Shown: positions 1 to 11,032 of the stretch, piece after piece
Position numbering within the stretch: the first letter of the stretch is position 1
Layout of the letters: each line of letters opens with the position of its first letter
Source: Darksidea phi
Lineage: Eukaryota > Ascomycota > Dothideomycetes > Pleosporales > Lentitheciaceae
Reading direction: 5' to 3'
NCBI GenBank assembly: GCA_030770425.1
Contig: JASJFT010000181.1
Location: 1-64,000 of the forward strand
Length of the DNA: 64,000 bases
The notes under the pieces: model-generated
What the model was told of the DNA's origin: nothing
What the model saw: only the letters and a program-made list of their open reading frames with translations
Databases searched by the model: none
Program-made: the position numbers and the translations under genes

Positions 1-32
1 GATAGGTAACGCGTCGCGAAAAGTTGATGAGG

Positions 33-62
33 GTGGCCACTCGCTTAGAATGGCCACTCGCT
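33..62. repeat. short direct repeat at left edge
   Basis: The 12-mer tggccactcgct occurs twice, 6 bp apart, at 33-44 and 51-62. It lies in the only part of the left edge that still carries CA and TG. It may be part of the terminal sequence of the neighbouring mutated element or a chance duplication. Confidence 0.5.
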
Positions 63-2297
63 ACGTAAACACGTTAGTTATTTCTATAGCGTACGATAGA
101 AGGCCGTAGTCTTCTCTAAATTCTCCTTCTTAAGAACTAATAACCTATTATTAATAGTATTATTTACTATTTTAATAGTATTTATATTACTATTAGTTAC
201 TAGATAGTTCTTCTTTTTATTAAGCTCTTTTACGTTAGTAAACGATCTTATTAACTTTATATTAGTTACTTTATAATACTCTATTATCTAGAAAATAAGG
301 TACTTCTATATATTATTAAGGGTAGTATAAGATTTTTAGTTATAAAGCTTCTCTCTATAAAGATAAAATAGATTATAGTACTATTTAAACTAGTTAGTCT
401 TCTTATTCTTCTTCTTATAATACTAACTATTATTAAGAAGTTTCCTCTATAGGAGATATTCTTAAATTTAATAGTCTATTAACTTATAAATAATATACTC
501 TACCTTTTAAAACTTTTAATTATTAATTATTTATATATCTACTTTTAGATTTTATATTTAATTATAGGAGCTTATATATAATCTATTATTATATTTAAAA
601 TAAAGAATAGATTTAACTAGCTTATAGAAAGTATAGTAATAATTATTCTTTTATATAAATACTAATTAGGTTATAAGAGTACTCTATTACTAGATATTAA
701 ACTATTATTAAATTAAGACTAATTTCTTTATATTATTAATAAGCTACTTAATTTAAGGATTAGATAATAGTTAAGTAATTACTATTAGCCTTTCTAATAG
801 TACTACGAGCTCCTATTACTAAAAATATATAAACTTAGCTAGATAGAGAAGCTACTACTTAGTATAAGCTTCGATCTCCCTATATACTAGCTAGCTAACT
901 ACTAGACTAGTATTTAGGCTTAGTATAAGTATAGCTTCTTTCTATTTATATAATAATTAGAGGTACTAGTATATCTTCTTTAACTTAAAGAAATATATAT
1001 TTCTATCGACTAGTTAGTACTTCTTATCTATATTAAATATAATTATTATCTAGTCGTTATACTTTAACCCTTTAAAGAATAGCTATTTAAGCTCGATCTC
1101 TATAATCTATAATTAGTTTAATACTTTACTACTATATATTAAGAACTAGTAATAATATTTATTAAGTAGAAGGAATAACTAATAGACCTCTACTAGCTAT
1201 AATTTAAGAAAGATATAGATAGTTTTCTACTATTTAATATCTCTACTAGTATATTCCTTCTAGAGCGCTAATTTAAATATAACTTAACTCTATACTAAGG
1301 ATATATAATAATATATCTTAATAATATATACTCTCTAAAATAAATCGTAGAAATAGAAAAGAAACTTCTTCTTATTCTACTTATTCTATTCTACTCTATT
1401 TATACTAAACTTATAGTCCTCTAGAAACTATATAATATCTATACTAGTAAATAATAATATATTAAAATCGCGTAGTAAAAATAAGAAATAGATATTTATT
1501 CTCTTATTAATTAATTACTAGGATTAGTCTATAATTAGAATAGTAGCTACTCTAAGGATTAATAGATTAAACGTTAATACTAATAGCTTCTTAAACTTCT
1601 TCTTTTAGAGCTTTAAGTAGTAAAGCTTATAGTCTATTATATTATCTTTATTATTATCCGACTTATCCTTACTCTCGGAGTTATTATTTAAGCTAACTTT
1701 ACTAACTTTAGTATAGGGCTAATAACTTTTTTAGATATTCTCCTTCTTTAATTCCTTCTAAATTAATTAGATTAGACGTCTCTCTTTCTAATTATACTTC
1801 GTCTTCTTACTCTTCTTTTTACTTTTTTCTTTCTTAGACTAGTCTTACTCTAAAGTACTAATAGGCGTATTAATAAATAATAAATCTTTAATCTTAGAGA
1901 TCTTTTTTTTTTTTTTATTAAATAAGTTTTCTTCTTACCTAAGGGATAGTTAGTTATTTAACTAGAGGTATTTAAAGGGTAATTATTTAAAGCTAGTTAG
2001 TACTATCTTAAATATTAACTAATAAAGTTTCGACTAAGTATAATAATAATAATAAGAGGGTATACCTAGTACTCTTAATCTTCTAAAAGGTATTATTCTT
2101 ATATATCTTCTCTATCTCTATAAGTTAATTAGTATTATTATTTTACCTAGATTTATTAATACTAGTATTAGTCTTCTAATCTAATAACTACGCTATAGTA
2201 CTAGCGGCTTACTTTATTATATCCTTTTCCTCTTTTTACTAATAAGTAAAATCTAATAGGAAGCTATATAACTATACTACCCCCCCCTTAATCTTAT

Positions 2298-2420
2298 ACT
2301 AAGATTTCTAAATATTCTAGCTATACGCTTCCCTTTTAAGGATCCTCTATAATTTCTTTTACTAAAATTTCTAAAATATTCTAACTAAGCGCCTCCCTTT
2401 TAGGGATCTTCTATTATTAT
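2298..2420. repeat. imperfect tandem duplication, 63-bp period
   Basis: Two adjacent copies of a roughly 60-bp unit start at 2298 and 2361. Both share the order ctaa-atttcta, a-tattcta-cta, cgc-tccctttta-ggat, cttct or cctct. They differ mostly by transitions, as expected if both were mutated independently by RIP after duplication. It lies inside the RIP block and has no coding capacity. Confidence 0.65.
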
Positions 2421-2844
2421 CTAGTATTAGTTTACGATACTATTATTACTTACCCTAATTACTTTATCCGATATACTATTATATTATTCTAAACCTATAT
2501 ATATCTATTTATAGTATTTAGTATTTATTATATCTAGATATTATCGATTAAGCTTTAGGGTCGTAGTAAAACTTCTAATTCTACCGTCTTTTTATCTAAC
2601 TCTTCTCTTCGCTCTAGTCTAATAGACCGTCGGAAGCCCTATAGACGTTACTAAAAACTATAGTATATAGGTATATTAGAGATAGAGTAGTAGAGCTTAT
2701 AACCCGTAGTTAGAGGGATAGAAGGAAAGGGTTAAAAGAATAGACGGCTAAAAATTAGTTAAATTAAACTATTTCTTCTATCTACTATATAATAGGATAG
2801 ATAACGAATACTAGTTAAAGACTCTCCTAGATAATACCCTTTTG

Positions 2845-2960
2845 GAGCCCGGTCTAACGTTTCGCCGCTTATCTAAGCCTTCGACGCTCGATCGGGAGGC
2901 TCCCTTTACTACTATACTATACTATTATTATTATTATTATTACTATTACTTATATTTATA
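2845..2960. repeat. GC-richer islet followed by TTA/TTATTAC microsatellite
   Basis: Within the AT-rich block, about 2845-2910 is clearly richer in G and C and carries CG-rich words. It begins with ggagcc and ends with ggctcc, arms of a weak inverted repeat. A run of TAT/TTA trinucleotides follows at about 2923-2955. I see no gene. The islet may be a segment that held few CA sites before mutation, for example part of a long terminal repeat or untranslated region. Confidence 0.45.
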
Positions 2961-3130
2961 CTTAAAGTAGTAGTAATAAGCTAAGTAATAGTTATACTAT
3001 TAAGTCTTATAATTATTAATAGTTTTATAATCTTAAGATAAGCTTTAAACTTAATAATATAGTTCTATATTAATAAAATCTCTTTTCTAATATACTAATA
3101 AATTAGAATTTCTTAAAGAGCTAAAATATT

Positions 3131-3643
3131 ATATTTAAGATTAAATACGTAGTATACTTTAATAAAGTTCTTTTAAGTATAAGGTAACTTAATATTAAAA
3201 AGTTTAATAATTATATACTTATTAATAATCTTAACCTAGTTTTTTAGTTATTTAACTAACTTCTTATTATATAAGAATAATTAAAGTTATTTATATTTTA
3301 TTATTAGTTTATATTATCAAGATATGTCTATTAGTATAAGGTATTTTTTTAATATCTTAAGTTATTTCTATAGACTATTCTTATTTTATATTAAGTAGAG
3401 GTTTATTAATATAATTATTCTACTAATCTCTACGTTAATCTTTAATAGTTCTTTATTAAATTTCCTATAATCCTTCTTCTACTTATAATAATTAATAAGC
3501 TCTACTATATATAAGACTCGATTTTTAAGTAATAAATTAGCTATCCTTATAGTATTAAGTTTATACGTAGTAAGTAATAGACGTTCTAGCTTTACTAGAT
3601 CTAGTACTATATTAAGACTAGGGTTATAATATTTCTAGATACG
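3131..3643 (-). pseudogene. RIP-destroyed repeat-element reading frame
   Basis: Reading the minus strand from 3643 down, one frame stays coherent for about 170 codons apart from roughly a dozen stops. Most are TAA or TAG where CAA or CAG is the simple ancestor, plus a TGA that could come from CGA, exactly what CpA-to-TpA change would give. The residues are Leu/Lys/Ile-rich with heptad-like stretches, suggesting a helical or coiled-coil region of a repeat-element protein. The stretch after about 3290 loosely recalls the C-terminal part of a Gypsy-type integrase (a hydrophobic LP motif followed by a V-Y/F-Y/H-V pattern), but the upstream part does not resemble an integrase core. I therefore leave the family open. 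No intact copy is in this window. Confidence 0.45.
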
Positions 3644-3921
3644 TTATTATTTAGTCTTATCTCTAAGTATAAAAAGCTATCTATACTAATTACTCTAAGT
3701 CTTAAAATAGACGATAACTTATATTATTATAAAGTCTTCTTAGGTAGTTATATTAATATTAAAAGCTCTCTAAGTATTAATTAGTTATTAACGATAAGGA
3801 TAGTAGTAGTAAGAGTAATTAGTTATAATCCGAGCTTATAACTATTACGTAGCGCGTAGTTAGGAAGTTAAGTACTCTAATTTCTATATAAACTAAGTAC
3901 CTAGCTATTTATATAGAGGGG

Positions 3922-3962
3922 GTCCCTGGCATAGACCACCTAGGGACTAGGTTTGATCAAAC
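3922..3962. repeat. paired palindromes at the edge of the RIP block
   Basis: At the boundary where normal base composition resumes lie an inverted repeat with 6-bp arms (gtccct at 3922-3927, agggac at 3942-3947) and a perfect 12-bp palindrome gtttgatcaaac at 3951-3962. They could mark the end of the inserted element or be incidental. No target-site duplication was found. Confidence 0.4.
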
Positions 3963-5012
3963 GTTTCCCCATTTTCTCAATATTGCCGTATTAACCGTTG
4001 CTTTTAGGGAACCTCCTCATCGAATGGAGTCCTGAAGCGTTCTGTTGAGCAGACAGCCGTGACAGGAAGTATGTATTCATAGCTATAAAAACAGCACAAG
4101 GGAGACAATCGGGCAAAAAGAATTGTGTTCAACTCCTTCCGGTCATATTTTAGATGGTACACATCGTAAGAAGTGGACGAAGGCCACAGTGCTCTAAGCA
4201 TCTTTCCACGTACTTCTCAGAGCGATCAAGGGATACCAGCAATTTAGGTTACCGACACAATATAATCTAGAATTTTAGCAATTTATGTAAACAAGAAGCT
4301 AGGGACATTATATAGCGCTGTTTTCTATTCCTCAAACCGTATTGTGCTAGATAAAATTCAAGGATAAGTCAAATATTGTTACGAGAAACAGTGGCTTACA
4401 GATAGAGGCAAACACTTAGAAACTATAAAAGCGAAATAATAATGTCTAAATAGTACTTTGTAGCCTTCGTAGATTGTCATCTGTTAAGTCTACAGCTAAG
4501 GTATAATGCAGTTATGTGTTTAGCCTCAAGGGACTAGCGTTTTCCAGTAACAAACCGTAAGCATATAAATCTAGGGTCGATAATAACGCAGCCTTTGAAG
4601 AACATGTGCACGCAATAGCAATTATACCGTTGTGCTAATAGATCACAGACTTTTCTGTAAATTGCGATTTTTGGCGGGGCGCCCGGAAGTAGGTATGCCA
4701 GCTTATTGTACGCGAAAGCGGGCCGTCCCCTGCTAACGTTAGGTGAACTCATTGGCTATGCACCATCATCTACCCGCCCAGGTGATTACCTTATCGTAGA
4801 ACTGCCTGAATGGCCGTAGATCGTTTGTGACATGCATGCATATTGCGGGTCGACGTACGAATGCAATCCGAAGGGCGTGCATGTCAACCTTGACGGTCAC
4901 CTGCTTTCGAAAGTGCACATGCATTACCTCCGGGTATAAGTATCTCAGGTTTAAACTAGTTCTAAGGCCTTTTTGGCAGCCAACTCACTGTTGCCCTGAA
5001 CGTTCGCCCCAA
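3963..5012. other. gene-poor transition, transporter upstream region
   Basis: About 1 kb of moderately AT-rich DNA with normal CA/TG use. Only short frames without family features occur on either strand. The last 200 bp are probably promoter and 5' leader of the transporter. No RNA gene seen. Confidence 0.6.
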
Positions 5013-6471
5013 ATGTCTGCCGTGTTTCAAGCAGATAATGGAACCAACTTGGATACGAATTTGGATACTGCGCAATCAGTGGACAATGACAAGAGTTCTA
5101 TGATTGCACCTATTCACGATGCACTGGCACAATCCGAGAATGAAAAGACACCGGCTGCACCAGACAGGGGGTTTCTCGCTTGGGCGCAAGTCGTAGCGGG
5201 CCATCTTGTTGTGGCACTCACCTGGGGTTACACCTCGAGCTTCGGCGTATTCCAAAACTATTACGAAGACACTTTGCGACGGTCGCCGTCGGAAATATCT
5301 TGGATTGGTGGATTCCAGGTCTTCTGCCTACTCTTCGTATCGACCCTCTCTGGACGCGCCACCGATGCTGGACTTGCGAAGCCCGTGGTGACCGTCGGGG
5401 CTGTCTTACTTGTGCTCGGCACGTTTATGACTAGCTTGGCTACCGAGTACTGGCAAATTTTTCTGGCCCAAGGCCTATGCATCGGCATTGGACAAGGTCT
5501 CGTCTGGCTACCAAGCGTGACGCTCATCTCAACGTACTTCGTGCGTAAGAGGGTGTTCGCTGTCACCGCTGCAGCAACAGGTACGAGCACCGGTGGAATG
5601 ATCTTTCCAGCAATCATTCAATATTTAACACCCAAAATTGGTGGGTCATTCTTTCCCTACCTGAGCAATGACAGACATCACTGACTCGATTCGAAAAACC
5701 CGAAGGCTTCCCATGGGCTGTCCGGTGCATGGGATTCGTAGTACTAGTCATGGCCATAATTATCGTAGCGCTACTCCGCACTCGGATACCTCCACGCAAG
5801 TCAGGTCCTTTGGTCGAATGGGGTGCCTTCAAAGAGCCACCCTACATGCTATTCACCTTTGGGATTTTCCTGCTGTACTGGACTCTCTATTTCGCCTTCT
5901 TTTATGTAGGTTCTTTCACAAAGCACCACTACTTCTTTGCATAGCTGACCCCTGGCAGATTCAGGTTTACGCGATTGAGGTTTTACACTTCTCCCAGACG
6001 GAAAGCGCCAATCTCATCATCATCATCAATGCAGCCGGTCTACCCATCCGCGCACCTTTCGGATACTTAGCTGATCGTTACATCGGACCGATGAACTGCC
6101 TGATTCCTTGGGTGGCCCTCTGCGGTATCCTTATGTTTTGCTGGGTGGCGGTCAAGGAAACCACCGGGCTGTATACATTCACGGTTTTCTACGGCTTGGC
6201 ATCTGCGGCAGCCATGGGTCTCTTCGCTGGCACCGTGCCCTCGCTCACCAAAGATATGGACAAGATCGGAACGCGGGTTGGTATGATACTGACCCTAATG
6301 AGCTTAGGGCCATTGACCGGGCCCTCTGTGGCTGGTGCCTTGATTGCTCAGACTGACGGAGGATATCTTGCTGCGCAGCTCTGGGCTGGGATATCCTTGC
6401 TATTAGGGACAGCAGCTTTGATTGCGGCTCGCGTGCTCACTGTTGGTTGGCGTCTGAAGGCGAAAATCTAA
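5013..6471 (+). CDS. MFS transporter, monocarboxylate-permease-like
   Basis: Likely a plasma-membrane solute carrier of the fungal monocarboxylate-transporter-like (SLC16-type) branch of the major facilitator superfamily; substrate unknown. Model: exons 5013-5640, 5706-5905 and 5959-6471, giving 446 residues. Intron 1 (65 bp) has a CTGAC branch point; intron 2 (53 bp) runs gtaggt to ggcag with a branch-like gctgac. Joining the exons restores the 12-helix pattern. The family's opening signature (GFLAW...WGYTSSFGVFQ) starts near residue 50, and the N-terminal half has helices up to IQYLTPKIG. The second half holds the conserved NAAGLPIR and DRYIGP loop. A more upstream in-frame start exists (4827), but the Met at 5013 leaves a normal cytosolic N-terminus of about 50 residues. 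It is the first intact gene beside the RIP block, so accessory status is plausible. Confidence 0.85.
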
Positions 6472-8965
6472 GGTATCGAAATGGTAAAGGACTTGTAATT
6501 ATAGATATATATCAATATTAAGGTGTGATACATTTGCTGAGCGGAAGCTTTTGCGAAGCTCAGAAACAACCTATAATGTCGTTCTTTTGGTCGCTAAGAG
6601 GATAGAAGACAAGACTTGATCTCGAGCTGTTTGCGTGCGCTATGTAGACAGGAAGCGGTTTCTTTATTGTCTGAATCGGACCAGAGTGGAGCCCAGGAAG
6701 GGTCTATCTCACTACCTAGTTTTTTGGCTTTCTATACACTTTAAATTCAGGCTCTTGGGCTCTGCAACAGAAGGTAAGTCTGGAGTTATCAGATAAACCA
6801 GCCGCGTTTGTTAGTCCTCGACGTGAAGAGCGATCCCGAGTGATCTGTGATATGGCAAGAGATTTATACGTCAAGGCCCCGCTGCCCTAGTAAATATGCC
6901 TGTATAGAGAGAGAAAGGGCGTATCTGATGATTCCTTCTTGTGGATCACACCAACCTAGCGATGCACTCTTACCTCACAAGTGATGTATTGAGCGACAAC
7001 GACGTGGTAAACGCCCAATGAGTGGCGGTTAACGAACGTAAAACGAAAAGCTACTACTCGCCCAGGAGCACGACAGTAAGCGCTTCAAAGAATGACCGAG
7101 GAAGAATAGAAAAAGAGGGGGGGAATGGAGTTAGAAAGAAAAGCCTACTCTAACGGCAGCATCTGCACTTTGTATACCTCACCCACAGGCGGCACAGCTA
7201 CCTACCAGGCGTAAATACCGAAGTCGACCTTACCGGACTCAACGTGTTGTATACACAGTATGTATTTTGGCTTTCATCCCAGCTCTCTGTTTCACTATGA
7301 GGCCTTACATGCGGCGAGGGGAAGCCTGGGGAAATTGTAGGGTGGACGTTGGCTTATTGTTAGTTTCGGAGGATAAACCCACCTACTTGGTCCAATGCAG
7401 GTACGGGGCATAGTAGTGGATTTTCCGAGCTGGAAGGGTCCGGAATTGTCATGCGGCGTAGTGTACTGTAGTTGTCTTAGAAGCGGTGGAACACCAAACC
7501 GCAGTAGATGACGCAAAGGCTCGCTAGTTTTCACTCGGCAAAGCAAAAATAGGTAAACAAAAAAAACCAAAAAAACAAAAAGAGAATTGCTCGAGACCTA
7601 CCTCGAACCACTCCCCCCCCACCCCCGCATCTGCTGTTCCGACCTGGTAGAGCGCTCCCTTTGGGGGGAAGGGGCACCTCAATACCTGGCGATATCTAGT
7701 GGCAGAGTCTCCGCAACTTTCGTTATAGAAGACCCCGTTTAACAGCCCACTAATGGTCCTGCGTCAGGATTCCATTCCACTAGCCCATCTAGCCGCACAC
7801 GTATGTAACGACTATCCCTATGATGCGTTTATTTTGATTGAAAGAGTGGGGTGTAAAGTAATATATATACTAAACTTATTTGTTATCTAAGCAACGCGCA
7901 TTCTGCGTTCGTGACGTCGTCCCCCGGACACCATTCCATCTCCAACCCACACCAAAGTACAAGATGAACATCAACCATCCGAGTCTCGTTGTAGCAATAA
8001 ACCACACAACCTGCCATGTGGCATGGTGCTTACGGAGATCCTCACGGACTGTTGCCGCAGGGCATTACGCCCCATCAGGCACCGCTTCGCACAGTCTCTG
8101 TCCCAGTTAGGGCGTAGAAGGCCCGATCTACGATAATTCTGGCTACCTTTGGTCCCTCCTCTTAGAGAAAGCTATAGCCATCCAATGTACATAGTTACCA
8201 TTGGAATATGCAATCGCATAAACGCTTCGGCGACACAACCCGTTCGCATAGAAAGAGAAAAGGCTAATGCAATTACTTAGCTAGAATCCGTTTATGAGAG
8301 TTATTCGGTCGGAAGCAAATTATGGGCTTATTATTACTAGAGTATACGCCTCGTCTAGCAACCCCCAATCACGCCCTAGTCAGGCTTCCCCTACAACCCC
8401 AAACAAAGTCATTCGACGCCTAGTGGGATCCCTAATCGCACTTTCTGCATTGCCGGGTCGGATATATCGATCACTAACGTCTTGCTCTCATTCTAACAGT
8501 GCAATTATCAGGCAACAATCAATGTTTTACATCAACTGTAATGCATCAGTATGTCTCTCGCATCCCTTTCGAGTTACAAAGTCTAACACCTCCATCACAC
8601 AACACAGAAAGCAGAAGAGAACAAGCCACGCGTAGACGTTCGGTAGGTGTTTCGGATTCAAAATCATTGCATATATACGTTCCTCATGACTCCATAAAGT
8701 CATGGTGGCTATCCATGCCTATGTATACAACCTGTGTAATTCTCGTGTGCGAAAGCCATGCCACATCGTTAAACAAAAAGGCTTCGCTATCATGCGCCAG
8801 AAAACATCGTACAGAGATAGGACTACCGCTTCAAAGATGCGTATGTAAAAACGACATGTAGGAAGCAAAAACGCCGGGTCGAAGTGGAAGTAGACAGGTA
8901 TGAAGAACCCATTCTTTCTTCCCCTTCTAGAGAGAACACAGCACCGGAGAGCGCCCCCCATCCGC
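6472..8965. other. long gene-free stretch
   Basis: Nearly 2.5 kb without a supported gene. Short frames on both strands lack hydrophobic, domain or codon-bias support. An A-rich run (about 7555-7582) is followed by a C-rich run (about 7612-7626). No tRNA with proper A and B boxes was found. The right end is the 3' region of the minus-strand NIPA-type gene. Confidence 0.55.
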
Positions 8966-11032
8966 TTACAAGAAAGCCGAGTTCTGCCTACTCTTCTCAT
9001 AGTCTTTCTCATCATACGGATCAATCTCAGACTGATCTGTGTCAACTCTCTGTATGCTCTGCCCTGGTGCAGACGGGCCCCGCCCAGGCGACACGCCAGG
9101 ACTCGGACTCCTAGCCATCCGCCAATCTTCATCATTATCTGAGTATTTTTCCGGACTCGGGTCTCTGCTGTCGCGACTGGGTATCGGTAGTAAAATGCGC
9201 GAGTCACCCTTCACGAGCCCTAACCTCTCTTCTTCTGTAGAACCGCCGCCCTTGCCGTCTCGACTACCCTTTCTGCTACCTTTGCTTACAGGTCTCTTTA
9301 TTGATGTTTCACCCCCGGATTCGGAGCGATGTCTTGCGAAGACGTTCTGGAATGAGAACTGGCGCTTCGCAGTGTGTGGCGGAGGTTTTGGGGGTTGCAG
9401 TGAATCACCAGAGGGCTGACGGCTGTGCAGCGGTGGATGGGGAGGATGTGGCAGGTTCCCAAAGTGAATTGTAGTTTCGTGAGGTTTGTAGGAGGTATCA
9501 GTTTGCATAGCTTTGATATAGGGATTATTGCCCGATGCGCCATCAACACTGCCATGAATCGAAGAGGACGGTAGGGCAGTGAGACCGACTGCTGGAGCAT
9601 GAGAGCTGCTGGTCGACTTCCCTCTTGAGCGCAACCGCTGGAAGAAGCCAGGATGGTAACTGGTGTCGTCATCTGAATCGTCCTCTGGAAAGTGCGACAT
9701 GCCAAGTGGAGGATGAATCGTCTTCTGGCGAACGATGGTACCGTTTCGCTCTGGGTGATTGAGACTTCCAACCGTCTTGCGCCGGCGAAGACCGTCGAAT
9801 TCAACCCGTTCGTCCTCGCCAATGGGCTGCATATATTCTTCCTGTAGCCTCTTTGCCTCCATCATCTGCTTCTCGCTTCGGGCCTTGGATATCGAACGAA
9901 GAATAGCGCCACCACCACGGATAGTGTCTGCTCTCGGCTCGTACTCTGGTTCTTCTTGCTCGGCCACGGTGCGGACTTGGTCGAGATCGCCCTTGAAGAC
10001 GGCGGCATCAGGAACGTCTTTGGCGGACTTGGAAAGCTGCAACAGGACGACTCCAGCGCAGATTTGCAGAAAGCCCATGATCACGGTAGATATGGTAGAC
10101 GCCGTACCCTTGAAGCCTTGGAAAAGTATGGCGGAAGTGACGATAGTAGCGGAAGTGAAGAAGACATAGTATGTCGGCGTGACGAGGGCGGCATTGAAGA
10201 GGTTGAGAGCTTTCTGGAGGGTTATTAGCGCAAGTTTCCTCTTGTGAACTAGCAAACTCACGTTCAGATAGATGATCTCGGTGAGCAAGGTCGATATGAC
10301 GAACACGAGCAAGACGTAAAAGAACCATTCCGTGAACTGTCCCGATTTTCCTCCGATGGCGGCAATGATAGCGGCGCCGAGACCTTGGGTTGCAACAACG
10401 CTAAGGCCACCGACCAGACTACAGATGGAAAGGTATACCATCATAGACCTCTTTCCGTACTTGGGCCCTAGCCAGAGAGCAATAATGACACTGGCGACGA
10501 TAACCACGCCGGCATAGCTGAGGAAACCCGGGGCGATAACCAGCCGTTTCATATCCTGAATGTTGGCGACGGCGGACTGGGTCGGGGCGTTGATGACGAT
10601 AACGACGGATCCGATGATGCAATTGAAGCATCCAACTTTGCCCACGAAGCTCAGCCGTTCCTTGAGAAATATAGCGGACAAAATGGCGCATATGACGACA
10701 GATAGAGCGCCCATGGGCGTGACGAGAATGGCGTCGACGAACCCGTACGCGACGAAATTGCATATCTCCCCGATGATCATGAGCGTCATGCCCGTCCACC
10801 AGTACCAGTTCTTGAGGTAGCCATAGCCCTCGCCTGCCTCTTCATTGTATTTTTCATTCGCCTTGAGGAGACCATGCTTCTTGAGCACGAAGGATATGCC
10901 GATGAAGACACCGGATGAGATAGCGAGGATGATGCCGATCAACTTGTATATGGGCGGTCGTGCTGAAGTGTCGCCGCCAATACCGCCGGAGCGGACATAG
11001 AGCTCGTGGAGCAGCCGTTCGGTGGAGGCCAT
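8966..11032 (-). CDS. NIPA-like magnesium transporter (DUF803)
   Basis: Predicted Mg2+ transporter of the NIPA family, in plasma or endosomal membranes. Start chosen at 11032 (MASTERLLHELYVRSGG), just before the first helix; 52 further in-frame upstream residues are Arg-rich and unlike the family. Model: exons 10262-11032 and 8966-10213, about 672 residues. A 48-bp intron (10214-10261) has a GTGAGT donor, CTAATAAC branch and CAG acceptor. It is a multiple of three with no stop, so it is easily missed; removing it restores the family motif YLNKALNLFNAALVTPTYYV. The N-terminal 330 residues hold about nine helices, including the NIPA signatures FVLKKHGL and TPMGALSVV. The last 300 residues are hydrophilic, Ser/Pro/Arg-rich and probably a disordered cytosolic tail, as in other filamentous-fungal homologues. 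It is divergent from COG4. Confidence 0.9.
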   Translation of the reverse strand: MASTERLLHELYVRSGGIGGDTSARPPIYKLIGIILAISSGVFIGISFVLKKHGLLKANEKYNEEAGEGYGYLKNWYWWTGMTLMIIGEICNFVAYGFVDAILVTPMGALSVVICAILSAIFLKERLSFVGKVGCFNCIIGSVVIVINAPTQSAVANIQDMKRLVIAPGFLSYAGVVIVASVIIALWLGPKYGKRSMMVYLSICSLVGGLSVVATQGLGAAIIAAIGGKSGQFTEWFFYVLLVFVISTLLTEIIYLNVSLLVHKRKLALITLQKALNLFNAALVTPTYYVFFTSATIVTSAILFQGFKGTASTISTVIMGFLQICAGVVLLQLSKSAKDVPDAAVFKGDLDQVRTVAEQEEPEYEPRADTIRGGGAILRSISKARSEKQMMEAKRLQEEYMQPIGEDERVEFDGLRRRKTVGSLNHPERNGTIVRQKTIHPPLGMSHFPEDDSDDDTSYHPGFFQRLRSRGKSTSSSHAPAVGLTALPSSSIHGSVDGASGNNPYIKAMQTDTSYKPHETTIHFGNLPHPPHPPLHSRQPSGDSLQPPKPPPHTAKRQFSFQNVFARHRSESGGETSIKRPVSKGSRKGSRDGKGGGSTEEERLGLVKGDSRILLPIPSRDSRDPSPEKYSDNDEDWRMARSPSPGVSPGRGPSAPGQSIQRVDTDQSEIDPYDEKDYEKSRQNSAFL

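Larger units (their letters stand above)
1..3940. repeat. RIP-mutated AT-rich repeat block
   Basis: About 3.9 kb of AT-rich sequence in which CA and TG dinucleotides are nearly absent (from about 100 to 3300 I find almost none) while CG, CC and GG persist, and TA, CT and AG dominate. This is the signature of repeat-induced point mutation, which converts CpA to TpA in duplicated DNA of ascomycetes. No intact reading frame survives on either strand. A decayed frame is visible on the minus strand (3131-3643), with a tandem duplication near 2298 and a GC-richer islet near 2845. The right edge is sharp: at about 3920 normal dinucleotide use returns. The left part (1-60) is less mutated and holds a 12-bp direct repeat (33-44 and 51-62). 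The block most likely derives from one or more transposable elements; the class cannot be named safely from what is left. Confidence 0.88.

Noticed and set aside
3131..3290. Gypsy integrase C-terminal module
   Set aside because: A LP...V-x-H-V-like pattern is suggestive, but the upstream frame does not look like an integrase core, so I did not assign the class.
7640..7700. Possible tRNA (tggtagagcgc A-box-like word)
   Set aside because: No B box or acceptor stem at the right distance.
8294..8861. Overlapping short plus-strand frames
   Set aside because: Residue content is compositionally random, frames overlap each other, and no family pattern is visible.
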